Assembly (NCBI RefSeq): GCF_017303215.1
Contig: NZ_JAEMWU010000001.1
Coordinates: 930,001 to 994,000, forward strand
Length of the DNA: 64,000 bases
Direction: 5' to 3'
Source of the DNA: Microbacterium esteraromaticum
Lineage (GTDB): Bacteria > Actinomycetota > Actinomycetes > Actinomycetales > Microbacteriaceae
Positions 13,476 to 21,108 of the stretch are shown piece after piece. Position 1 is the first letter of the stretch. Every line of letters begins with the position of its first letter. The translations under genes and the position numbers were made by a program. The notes under the pieces are model-generated. The model was given only the letters and a program-made list of their open reading frames with translations. It was not told where the DNA came from and made no database searches.

Positions 13476-16022
13476 TTAGTTCTGTTCGCGCGCGGCGCGC
13501 GCTTTCGTGTGCCGGGTGGCGGTCGCGGCCCAGGGGTCCTCGGGCCACGGATGCTTCGGATACCGCCCGCGCATCTCGGCGCGCACCTGCGTGTAGGGGC
13601 CCGACCAGAACGACGCCAGGTCGGCGGTGACGGCGAGCGGCCGTCCGGCCGGTGACAGCAAGTGAAACAGTACCGGCACGCGGCCGTCGATCAGGCGCGG
13701 GGTCTCGGCCCAGCCGAAGCATTCCTGCAGCTTCACCGCCACCACGGGAGGAGCGTCGATGTCGTCGACGGCCGGGTAATCGATGCGGATGCGCGACCCG
13801 CTGGGCACCGTCAGGCGTTCGGGCACGAGGTCGTCGAAGGCGGTGGCGGCCGGCCACGGCAGCAGACGGCGCACGGCCGGTGCGAGATCGATCCGATCGG
13901 CGGGAGTGCCGGTGGCGAGAGCATCGAGCTCGGGGCCGAGCCAGTCGTCGAGACCCGCGACGAGGGCGTCGTCGGTCATGGCGGGCCAGGGTGCGCCCAG
14001 CGTTCGGTGCAGCAGCGCGAGGCGACGGCGCAGGCCGTCGGCCGCCTCCGACCAACGGAACAGCCCCAGTCCCTGTGCTTTCAGCGCCCGCGCTATGGCC
14101 TCGCGCGCCTCGACCAGAGATGGGCGCACCGGCACCGACGAGCGCACGATGGCGCCGACGCGCTGTTCGCGCCGCGCCGTCAGACGCCCCTCGACGAACT
14201 GCGCCTCGACGCGGTCGGTCAGCAGGTGATCGGCGGCCCGCTCCACCTGCTGCTCGGTGAGCACCGCGGCGGTACGGATGACGGCGCCCGACCCCGCGGC
14301 GGTGCGGCCCGTGGCGCGGGTTACTTCGGCGACCGCGAGCCACTCGGCGTGCGCCAGCGATCCCCGTACCCCGGCCCGCGTGCCCGACGCCAGCAGGAAC
14401 GTCGCGCCGTCGGCCGATCGGTCCACCCGTCGGGCGATGCGATCGGGAAAGGCGAGCGCGACGACCAGCCCGATGTCGTCGGTGCGGCCGGTGTGCTCGG
14501 TGTGCGGGGCGTGGCGCAGCATCCGCTCCACTTCCTGCGACCAGCGCCGGGCATCGGGGCCGCCGCGGCGCAGGCCGACGATCGCGGCGGCGATGTCGGC
14601 ATCGGGCATTCGAGTGTCTCCCCCGAGCAGCGCGACTACTTCGGCCGCCAGCCGCGCGCCCGTCAGGGCGCTGCCCTCATGCAGAGCCCTGGCCAGGCGC
14701 GGGTCGGCGGGCACGCGCGCGAGAGCGCGTCCGGTCTCGGTGACCCGGCCGTCCTCGTCGATCGCGCCGAGGCCGTGCAGCACGGTCGTCGCGTCGCGCA
14801 GACTATCGGCCGGCAGCGGATCGATCAGGCGCAGACCGGCCCCGCCGGGCGAGCCCCAGCAGGCGAGCAGCAGGGCAGCATCGGCGAGGTCGGTCGCGGC
14901 GATCTCGGGGGCGTCGCGCAGCGGCGCTGCAGCATAGGTGCGCTCGTCGACGCAGCGGATGACGGTGCCCGCGCCCTGACGGGTCGCACGGCCGGCACGC
15001 TGCACGGACGCCGCGCGCGACGCGGCCGTCGTCACGAGGCCGGTCATGCCGCGTGCCGCATCGCGCTGTGGGCGCCGGGCCAGTCCGCTGTCGATCACGA
15101 GCCGCACGCCGGGAACCGTGAGCGAGGATTCGGCCAGCGATGTCGTCACGATGAGTCGCCGGGGTTCGTGCGCCGCGCGTCCGCGGATCACGGCGTCCTG
15201 CTCGGCGGCACGGATCTGCCCGTGCAACTCGCGCACGTCGATGTGGGGAGCATCGTGCCGCAGACGGCGCGCGACCTCGCCGACCTCCCACGCGCCGGGC
15301 AGAAAGACGAGGGCATCCGCGGCAGGATCGTCCAGCTCTCGCACCGCGGATGCCGCCGTGCCGGCGACATGATCGAGGAATGCCCGGGTGACACCGCGCT
15401 CATCGAGCCGCGGTGACGGACTCGGCGCCCAGCGCTCGGTCAACGGGTGGGCCGGCAACGTGTGCTCCACCACGGGCGCCGGTGCCTGATCGGTACCCAG
15501 CACGGTGGCGAGCCGATCGGCATCGAGCGTCGCCGACATGGCGATCACGACGAGGTCGTCGCGCAGCTCGCGAACCTCACCCAACAGGCCGACGAGCAGA
15601 TCAGTCTCCAGACCCCGCTCGTGCACCTCGTCGAGCACGACGGCATCGACGCCTTCGAGGCCCGGGTCATCCAGCATCCGCCGCAGCAGCACTCCGGCGG
15701 TGACGAACTCGATGCGCGTGGACGGGCCGACCGCGCGCTCGCCGCGGACGGTGAACCCCACGCGCTCGCCGAGCGGCGACCCGTCGAGGCGGGCGAGGCG
15801 CCGCGCCGCAGCGCGGGCGGCCACGCGGCGCGGCTGCGTGACGATGATGCGACCGGGGGAGCGGGATGCCAGCAGCGGAGGCACCAGCGTCGTCTTGCCC
15901 GTGCCGGGCGGGGCGGTGATGACCACCGCCGTGGAGCGCGCCAGCGCGGCTTCGACGTCAGCGAGTGCGGCGGCGAAGGAGAGGCCGTCGCCGATGCGGG
16001 CCAGGTCGAATGTCGCGTTCAC
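13476..16022 (-). CDS. hrpB: ATP-dependent helicase HrpB
   Basis: A DEAH/RHA-type superfamily 2 helicase of about 848 residues. Walker A APPGTGKTT is near 39, DEVH near 132 and SAT near 164. The helicase C domain follows with VTTSLAESSLTVPGVRLVID and QRAGRATRQGAG. The HrpB-specific C-terminal domain ends FHLLSPAGRPLAVTADLASFW and MRGRYPKHPWPEDPW. Two adjacent GTG codons (16022 and 16025) are possible starts; 16022 is given. HrpB's substrate is still not well defined in bacteria. Its start overlaps the aztA stop, so it may be transcribed with aztA. Confidence 0.93.
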   Translation of the reverse strand: MNATFDLARIGDGLSFAAALADVEAALARSTAVVITAPPGTGKTTLVPPLLASRSPGRIIVTQPRRVAARAAARRLARLDGSPLGERVGFTVRGERAVGPSTRIEFVTAGVLLRRMLDDPGLEGVDAVVLDEVHERGLETDLLVGLLGEVRELRDDLVVIAMSATLDADRLATVLGTDQAPAPVVEHTLPAHPLTERWAPSPSPRLDERGVTRAFLDHVAGTAASAVRELDDPAADALVFLPGAWEVGEVARRLRHDAPHIDVRELHGQIRAAEQDAVIRGRAAHEPRRLIVTTSLAESSLTVPGVRLVIDSGLARRPQRDAARGMTGLVTTAASRAASVQRAGRATRQGAGTVIRCVDERTYAAAPLRDAPEIAATDLADAALLLACWGSPGGAGLRLIDPLPADSLRDATTVLHGLGAIDEDGRVTETGRALARVPADPRLARALHEGSALTGARLAAEVVALLGGDTRMPDADIAAAIVGLRRGGPDARRWSQEVERMLRHAPHTEHTGRTDDIGLVVALAFPDRIARRVDRSADGATFLLASGTRAGVRGSLAHAEWLAVAEVTRATGRTAAGSGAVIRTAAVLTEQQVERAADHLLTDRVEAQFVEGRLTARREQRVGAIVRSSVPVRPSLVEAREAIARALKAQGLGLFRWSEAADGLRRRLALLHRTLGAPWPAMTDDALVAGLDDWLGPELDALATGTPADRIDLAPAVRRLLPWPAATAFDDLVPERLTVPSGSRIRIDYPAVDDIDAPPVVAVKLQECFGWAETPRLIDGRVPVLFHLLSPAGRPLAVTADLASFWSGPYTQVRAEMRGRYPKHPWPEDPWAATATRHTKARAAREQN

Positions 16023-16672
16023 CACCCATCAAGTGTGGCCTGTTCGGGCACGAGTGTGCCGCGGTCGAGCAGGATCACCCGATCGGCGGAGGCGATGGCC
16101 GCGTCGTGGTGGGTCACGCAGGCGACGGCTGCGCCGCGGGCGGCTTCTTCGGCGAGGATCTGCTGCGTGCGGTCGATGCTCTCGCGGTCGAGGCCCGCGG
16201 CGGGCTCGTCGAGCAGCAGGATGTCGGGGCGGCGCACGATGCCCTGGGCGAGGAACACGCGTTGGCGCTGCCCGCCCGACAGCGCGGTGAGCGGGCGCGA
16301 GGCATGGTCGGCCATGCCGACGCGGCCGAGGGCGTCGGCTATCGCCGCGCGCCGGGTGGACGCGCTCATGCGTGTACCGCGCTTCCAGGTGCCGATGGCC
16401 ACGGTATCGGCGGCGGTGAGAGGGAGCGACGGGGGCGCTGTGGGGCGCTGCACGGCGAGCGCGAGATCGCCGTGGCGGATCACCCGTCCGCTGCTCGGCG
16501 TGCGCGTGCCGGCGAGGATCTCGAGCAGCGTCGTTTTGCCGGCCCCGTTGGCTCCGGCGATCGCCACCACCTCACCGTGGAAGAGCTGCGCCGAGACGTC
16601 GTGCAGCACGTCTTCGCGGTCGTAGGCGAAGCAGATCGAGTGCGCGGCGAGGGCGGTGTCGGTCGGGGCCAT
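16019..16672 (-). CDS. aztA: Zinc ABC transporter ATP-binding protein (AztA-like)
   Basis: A 217-residue ATPase of the metal-importer (ZnuC/AztA) class: Walker A GANGAGKTT, signature LSGGQRQRVFLAQG, Walker B ILLLDEPAAGLD and H-loop VTHHDAA. It is divergent from aztB and separated from it by a Zur-like box, so the two transcripts share control. The ATG at 16672 lies 7 bp after a TACAGT element (minus strand 16685-16680), which suggests a leaderless transcript; a GTG at 16681 is the alternative. It would power zinc uptake with AztB and AztC. Confidence 0.87.
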   Translation of the reverse strand: MAPTDTALAAHSICFAYDREDVLHDVSAQLFHGEVVAIAGANGAGKTTLLEILAGTRTPSSGRVIRHGDLALAVQRPTAPPSLPLTAADTVAIGTWKRGTRMSASTRRAAIADALGRVGMADHASRPLTALSGGQRQRVFLAQGIVRRPDILLLDEPAAGLDRESIDRTQQILAEEAARGAAVACVTHHDAAIASADRVILLDRGTLVPEQATLDGW

Positions 16673-16690
16673 GACGCTCACTGTAGCAAT

Positions 16691-16705
16691 TGATAATCAT
16701 TCTCA
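16691..16705. promoter_or_regulatory. Zur/Fur-type operator between aztA and aztB
   Basis: TGATAAT-C-ATTCTCA is a 7-1-7 inverted repeat with one mismatch (ideal second arm ATTATCA). It matches the general shape of actinobacterial Zur boxes (TGAnAATnATTnTCA). It is central in the divergent aztA/aztB region and overlaps the presumed -35 TTGATA (16690-16695) of the aztB promoter, whose -10 could be TACGGT (16714-16719). Confidence 0.75.
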
Positions 16706-16726
16706 TTCTCATGTACGGTGTGACGC

Positions 16727-17617
16727 GTGCTCATCCTCACCGACCCGCTCAGCTCTGCCTTTCTGGTGCGCGCCCTCATCGGCGGCGCCCTCGTGGCCGT
16801 GATCTGCGGCGTGGTCGGCACCTGGGTGGTCATTCGGGGCATGGCGTTTCTCGGCGAGGCGATCGGCCACGGCATGCTGCCCGGCGTAGCACTGGCGACC
16901 GTGCTCGGTCTGCCCGTCCTGCTGGGTGCGGCGGTCAGCGCCGTCGCGATGAGCGCCGCCATCGGTCTGCTGCAGCGCCGCGGGCGCCTGTCGTACGACA
17001 CCAGCATCGGACTGCTGTTCGTGGCCATGCTGTCGCTCGGCGTCATCATCGTGTCGCACTCGCGCAGCTTCGCCACCGACGCCACCGCGTTGCTGTTCGG
17101 CGACATCCTGGCGATCGGCACCGCCGACATCACCGGACTCGCGATCGCCCTGGTCATCACCGTCACGGTCGCTGTCGTGCTGCACCGTTCCTTCGTCGCG
17201 ACGGGCTTCGATCCGCGCATCGCCGCCAGCCTGGGGTTGCGGCCGCAGTTCGCCCACGTCGCCCTGGTCGGACTGATCACGCTCGCCGTCGTCGCCTCGT
17301 ACCAGGCCGTCGGCACGCTGCTCGTCGTCGCGCTGCTGCTCGCACCCGCTGTCGCCGCGCGCGCGTGGACAACCCGCATCCCCGCCACCATGGCGCTCGC
17401 CGCCGTTGCGGGCACCGTCGCCGTGGTGCTCGGGCTACTCGCGTCCTGGTACTTCGGCACATCCGCCGGTGCCTCGATCGCGGGAGCGGCGATCGTGCTC
17501 GCGGCACTGTCATCGGGCATCCGATCGCTCGTAAGCCGTCCTACCCGTCACGCCCTCCCGAACCGTCACACCGTTCCGACTACTCACGCCCTTCCGACTC
17601 CGCAAAGGACCGCATGA
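16727..17617 (+). CDS. aztB: Zinc ABC transporter permease (AztB-like)
   Basis: A 296-residue ABC-3 family permease with about eight transmembrane segments. Typical stretches are GTWVVIRGMAFLGEAIGHGMLPGVA (the conserved S/A-x-A-x-x-H-x-x-x-P-G-V region of metal permeases), TSIGLLFVAMLSLGVI, LLFGDILAI and YQAVGTLLVVALLLAPAVAAR. Starts at the GTG at 16727. The C-terminal 25 residues are unusual: three near-repeats of a short HxLP/HxVP pattern (RHALPNRHTVPTTHALP) after the last helix, giving a His-containing cytoplasmic tail. Stop overlaps the next start by ATGA. Confidence 0.9.
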   Translation: MLILTDPLSSAFLVRALIGGALVAVICGVVGTWVVIRGMAFLGEAIGHGMLPGVALATVLGLPVLLGAAVSAVAMSAAIGLLQRRGRLSYDTSIGLLFVAMLSLGVIIVSHSRSFATDATALLFGDILAIGTADITGLAIALVITVTVAVVLHRSFVATGFDPRIAASLGLRPQFAHVALVGLITLAVVASYQAVGTLLVVALLLAPAVAARAWTTRIPATMALAAVAGTVAVVLGLLASWYFGTSAGASIAGAAIVLAALSSGIRSLVSRPTRHALPNRHTVPTTHALPTPQRTA

Positions 17618-18831
17618 AGATCCGCAGACCCGTCGCCGCCCTGCCGGCGCTGCTCGCCGTCACGATCGTGACCGCGTGCGCGTCGCCGACGACCGGCGCC
17701 GCCTCCGACACGACCGCTCCGGATGCCGGGAACTCGGCCGGACACGGCGAGATCGCCGGCGCCGCCGAGGTTGCCGAGGCGCCGCTGGCGCTGCTGTCGG
17801 TCGACCGGGACGGCGGTGTGGGGATGCTTGATCTCGCCTCTGACGAGAGCGTCGACCTGGGGCGCATCCCGCTGGCGGGTGGCGCGGCGCTGACCGCACT
17901 GGCCAGCGACGGGCGCTACGGCTTCGTCAGCACCGGCGATGGACTGCAGATCATCGACAGCGGGCGATGGAGCTGGCATCACGGAGATCACTTCCACTTC
18001 TACCTGGCTGAACCGCGCATCCTCGGCGACGTGCCGGGAGAGGGGCCGGCGACCGTCAGCACGGGCCTGCTGTCGACCGCGGGCACGACGGGGGTGTTCT
18101 TCGCCGGATCCGGCGAGGGCGTGCTGCTCGACAACGAGGCGCTGTCCGACGGCGAGATCGTCGAACTCTTCCGCATCGACACCGGTGCGAACGACGGGCT
18201 GGTCGCGCCCCTCGGGCCGGGCGCCGCGGTGGCGGTCGGCGACCGCATCGACGTCCTCGACGCATCCGGCGCGACGGTCGGCTCGTCGGAGCCGTGCGTC
18301 GCCGCGTCGGGCGCGGTCACCACGACCGTCGGCCTGGTCATCGGCTGCGCCGACGGCGCCGTGCTGGTCACCGTCGACGACGCGCAGGCATCGTTCGAGC
18401 GCATTCCATACCCGGGCGACGTGACCGCCGAGCGGGCGACGACTCTCGACGGACGCAAGGGGCGCACCGCCGTCGCGGGCGCGGCCGGAGACGACGGCTT
18501 CTGGTTGCTCGATGCGCGCGAACGCGCCTGGGAGTTCGTTGCCACTGACGCCGCGCTCGTGCACGTCAGCGCCGTCGACGACGAGGCCGAACACGTCGTC
18601 GGCGTCGATCGGGATGGTCGGGTGCACGTACACAGCGCGGAAGGCGTCGTCGTGACCGATCCGGTGGTGACCGGCGCGGTCGGCTCGCTGACGGTCGACG
18701 CGCGGCGGGCATACCTCAACGATCCCGAAGACGGTGTCGTGATCGAGATCGACTTCGCCGACGCGGGGCGCGTCGCGCGCGTGCTGTCGACGCCGACTCG
18801 CCCCTGGCTGATGGCGGAGGTGGGGCGATGA
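17614..18831 (+). CDS. AztD-like zinc chaperone lipoprotein, first paralogue
   Basis: A 405-residue exported lipoprotein: basic start MKIRRP, hydrophobic stretch, lipobox VTAC near residue 22. The rest is made of repeated beta-rich units (LLSVDRDGGVGMLDL, ALASDGRYGFVSTGDGLQIIDSG), consistent with a beta-propeller. A His-rich loop HHGDHFHFY at residues 122-130 matches the kind of zinc site seen in AztD chaperones, which pass Zn to AztC outside the membrane. It overlaps aztB upstream and aztC downstream by ATGA, so it is tightly coupled to the transporter. A second AztD-like gene follows aztC. Confidence 0.78.
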   Translation: MKIRRPVAALPALLAVTIVTACASPTTGAASDTTAPDAGNSAGHGEIAGAAEVAEAPLALLSVDRDGGVGMLDLASDESVDLGRIPLAGGAALTALASDGRYGFVSTGDGLQIIDSGRWSWHHGDHFHFYLAEPRILGDVPGEGPATVSTGLLSTAGTTGVFFAGSGEGVLLDNEALSDGEIVELFRIDTGANDGLVAPLGPGAAVAVGDRIDVLDASGATVGSSEPCVAASGAVTTTVGLVIGCADGAVLVTVDDAQASFERIPYPGDVTAERATTLDGRKGRTAVAGAAGDDGFWLLDARERAWEFVATDAALVHVSAVDDEAEHVVGVDRDGRVHVHSAEGVVVTDPVVTGAVGSLTVDARRAYLNDPEDGVVIEIDFADAGRVARVLSTPTRPWLMAEVGR

Positions 18832-19757
18832 AGCGGATGCGACGGCCCGCACTGGTCGCCGCGGTTGCTCTGGTTGCTCTTGTCGGCGGTGGTCTGGTCG
18901 GATGCGCTCCCGCCACGGCCGGGTCCGACCGCCCGCAGGTCATCGTCACCACGAACATCCTCGGCGATGTCGTCGAGAACCTCGTGGGCGACGAAGCGCA
19001 GGTGACGACGCTGATGAGGCCGAACGCCGACCCGCACTCCTTCGAGATCTCGGTGCAGCAGGGCGCGCAGCTCGACGCCGCCGACCTGGTGATCTCCAAC
19101 GGGCTCGGCCTCGAAGAAGGCCTGCAGCAACACCTCGACCGCGTCGCCGAGAGCGGCGTGACCCAGGTCGTCGCGGGGGAGCACATCTCGGTGCTCGACT
19201 ACACCGACACGGATGCCGGAGGCGCGCCCGACCCCCACTTCTGGACAGACCCCGCGCGCATGCTCGACGTCGTCGACGCCATCGAGGCGGCGCTGATCGG
19301 CATCGACGGCGTCGATGCGTCGCAGATCACCGCCAACGGCGAGGCGTACCGCGACGAGCTGGAAGCTCTCGATGCCGAGATGACCGAAGCGTTCACGGCG
19401 ATCCCCGTCGAGCGACGCGCGCTGGTCACCAACCATCACGTCTTCGGATACCTCGCCGAGCGCTTCGACTTCCGCGTCGTCGGTGCGGTGATCCCCGGCG
19501 GCAGCACGCTCGCCGCGCCCAGCGCCGCAGACCTGCGCGAACTGGCATCCGCCATCGACGAAGCGGGCGTTCCCACGATCTTCGCCGAGTCCTCGCAACC
19601 CGACCGCCTCGTTCAGGTGCTCGCGGCCGAGGCGGGCGTCGAGGTGGCGGTCATCGAACTGTTCACCGAATCGCTGACCGAGCCCGACGGCGAGGCCGGC
19701 ACCTACCTGACCATGATGCGCGCCAACACCACGCGCATCGCCCACGGGCTGGGCTGA
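18828..19757 (+). CDS. aztC: Zinc-binding lipoprotein of ABC transporter (AztC-like)
   Basis: A 309-residue cluster A-I metal-binding protein. Lipobox LVGC gives Cys26 as the lipid anchor. The likely zinc ligands are His70 (NADPHSFE), His137 (PDPHFW), His203/204 (TNHHVFGY) and an acidic residue around IFAESSQPDR. It lacks the long His-rich loop of ZnuA, as expected for AztC, where a separate AztD chaperone supplies metal. It starts inside the stop of the first aztD-like gene (ATGA). It delivers Zn(II) to AztB at the outer face of the membrane. Confidence 0.9.
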   Translation: MKRMRRPALVAAVALVALVGGGLVGCAPATAGSDRPQVIVTTNILGDVVENLVGDEAQVTTLMRPNADPHSFEISVQQGAQLDAADLVISNGLGLEEGLQQHLDRVAESGVTQVVAGEHISVLDYTDTDAGGAPDPHFWTDPARMLDVVDAIEAALIGIDGVDASQITANGEAYRDELEALDAEMTEAFTAIPVERRALVTNHHVFGYLAERFDFRVVGAVIPGGSTLAAPSAADLRELASAIDEAGVPTIFAESSQPDRLVQVLAAEAGVEVAVIELFTESLTEPDGEAGTYLTMMRANTTRIAHGLG

Positions 19758-19806
19758 CGCCCGCCCCTGTCCCGCCCCGTCCCGGGGCATGCACCGAGAG
19801 GAACAC

Positions 19807-21012
19807 ATGAAGAAGTACACCAGAACGGGAGCGGCCGTCGCGGCGCTCGCCGGCGTCTCGCTGCTCGTCGCCGCCTGCGCGAGTCCCGCGGATGCCGGTG
19901 ATGCGGCGGCACCGGCATCCGACTCCGCCGGACACGAGCACTCCGACGGCCGGGTGGCGGTGGCGTTCGAGGGCGGCGTCGCCGTGCTCGACGCCGAGAC
20001 GCTCGAGGTGATCGAGGAGTTCGAGACCGAGGAGTTCATCCGGCTGAACCCGTTCGGCGACGGCCGCACAGTCGCCGTCACCACGTCGGAGGGGTTCCAG
20101 CTGCTCGACACGGCGACCCCCCGGCTGACCGACTTCGTCTTCCCGGCGACCGCGCCCGGGCACGTGGTGCCGCACGAGGGGCGCACGGCGCTGTACGACG
20201 ACGGCACCGGCACGACGACGATCCTCGACACGGATGCGTTCGCGGACGGCTACGACGTGCAGCCCGAAACCTCGACGTACGTCGCCGATGACGCGCACCA
20301 CGGCGTCTCGATCGTGCTCGAAGATGGCCTGCTGCTGACCACGGTCGGCGATGAGACGTCGCGCAGCGGAGCGGTCGCGCTGCATCCGCACGATGACCAC
20401 TGGCACGACGAGGCGACGAGCGACCAGTGCCCGGGCATCCACGGTGAGGGCACGGCACAGGACGAAGCCGTCGTGTTCGGGTGCGAGAACGGCGCGCTGT
20501 TGTTCGTCGATGAGGAGTTCGTGAAGCTCGACTCTCCTGATGAGTTCGGACGCGTGGGAAACATGTTCGTCTCAGAGACCAGCCCGATCGCCGTCGGAGA
20601 CTACAAGAATGATCCGGATGCCGAGGGTTACCTGCTCGATGCGGTGACGCTGATCGACACCGCCGCGCGCACGCTTGACGTTGTCGAGCTGCCCGACGAG
20701 GTGCGGTACACGTTCCGCGATATCGCGCGTGGTCCGGGTGACCTTGCCTACATCCTCTCTGCCGATGGGCAGATCCACGTGCTCGACCCGGAGTCGGGTG
20801 AGCTGACCGCCGCGTACCCCGTGGTCGCGCCGTGGGAGAGCCCCGCGCAGTGGCAGGAGGCCCACCCGGCGATCAAGGTGCACGGTGACATCGCGTACGT
20901 CACCGAGCCGGCCGCTGATGCGGTGCACGCAGTCGACCTCACCTCTGGTGACGTGATCGCTACGGTCACGTTGGGGCACACCCCCAACGAGATCGCGCTC
21001 GCCATCGGCTGA
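19807..21012 (+). CDS. aztD: AztD-like zinc chaperone lipoprotein, second paralogue
   Basis: A 401-residue lipoprotein starting at the ATG at 19807, after GAGAGGAACAC. Lipobox VAAC gives Cys24. Beta-propeller-like units follow (VAFEGGVAVLDAETLEVIEEF, ILSADGQIHVLDPESGELTAAYPV, YVTEPAADAVHAVDLTSGDVIATV). His-rich sites are HEHSDG near the N-terminus, DDAHHG, HPHDDHWHDE near 192-201 and HPAIKVHGD. It is longer in His motifs than the first paralogue and closer to the described AztD form. It lies 49 bp after aztC with its own ribosome binding site and is the last gene before the strong terminator. Confidence 0.85.
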   Translation: MKKYTRTGAAVAALAGVSLLVAACASPADAGDAAAPASDSAGHEHSDGRVAVAFEGGVAVLDAETLEVIEEFETEEFIRLNPFGDGRTVAVTTSEGFQLLDTATPRLTDFVFPATAPGHVVPHEGRTALYDDGTGTTTILDTDAFADGYDVQPETSTYVADDAHHGVSIVLEDGLLLTTVGDETSRSGAVALHPHDDHWHDEATSDQCPGIHGEGTAQDEAVVFGCENGALLFVDEEFVKLDSPDEFGRVGNMFVSETSPIAVGDYKNDPDAEGYLLDAVTLIDTAARTLDVVELPDEVRYTFRDIARGPGDLAYILSADGQIHVLDPESGELTAAYPVVAPWESPAQWQEAHPAIKVHGDIAYVTEPAADAVHAVDLTSGDVIATVTLGHTPNEIALAIG

Positions 21013-21057
21013 GGGGCTTCGCGCGGCTGAGCGGCTTCACTCGGCTGACGAAGCAGG

Positions 21058-21091
21058 AACCGGCGGAGGGGGCTGTGCCCCTCCGCCGGTT
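21058..21091. terminator. Strong bidirectional-type terminator between aztD and flotillin genes
   Basis: Perfect 14-bp GC-rich arms (21058-21071 and 21078-21091) enclose a 6-nt loop, with AA at the 5' base and TT at the 3' base. It lies between converging genes, 17 bp from the flotillin stop, so it can serve both. Confidence 0.8.
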
Positions 21092-21108
21092 CTGTGTGTG
21101 TGGACGCG

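Noticed and set aside
13662-15416. 584-codon plus-strand open frame
   Set aside because: Lies antisense to hrpB with its complete helicase motifs; no motif or ribosome binding site supports it.
18000-20231. 743-codon minus-strand open frame
   Set aside because: Antisense to the aztD1-aztC-aztD2 genes, which have lipoboxes and metal motifs; Arg/Asp/Val-rich shadow sequence.
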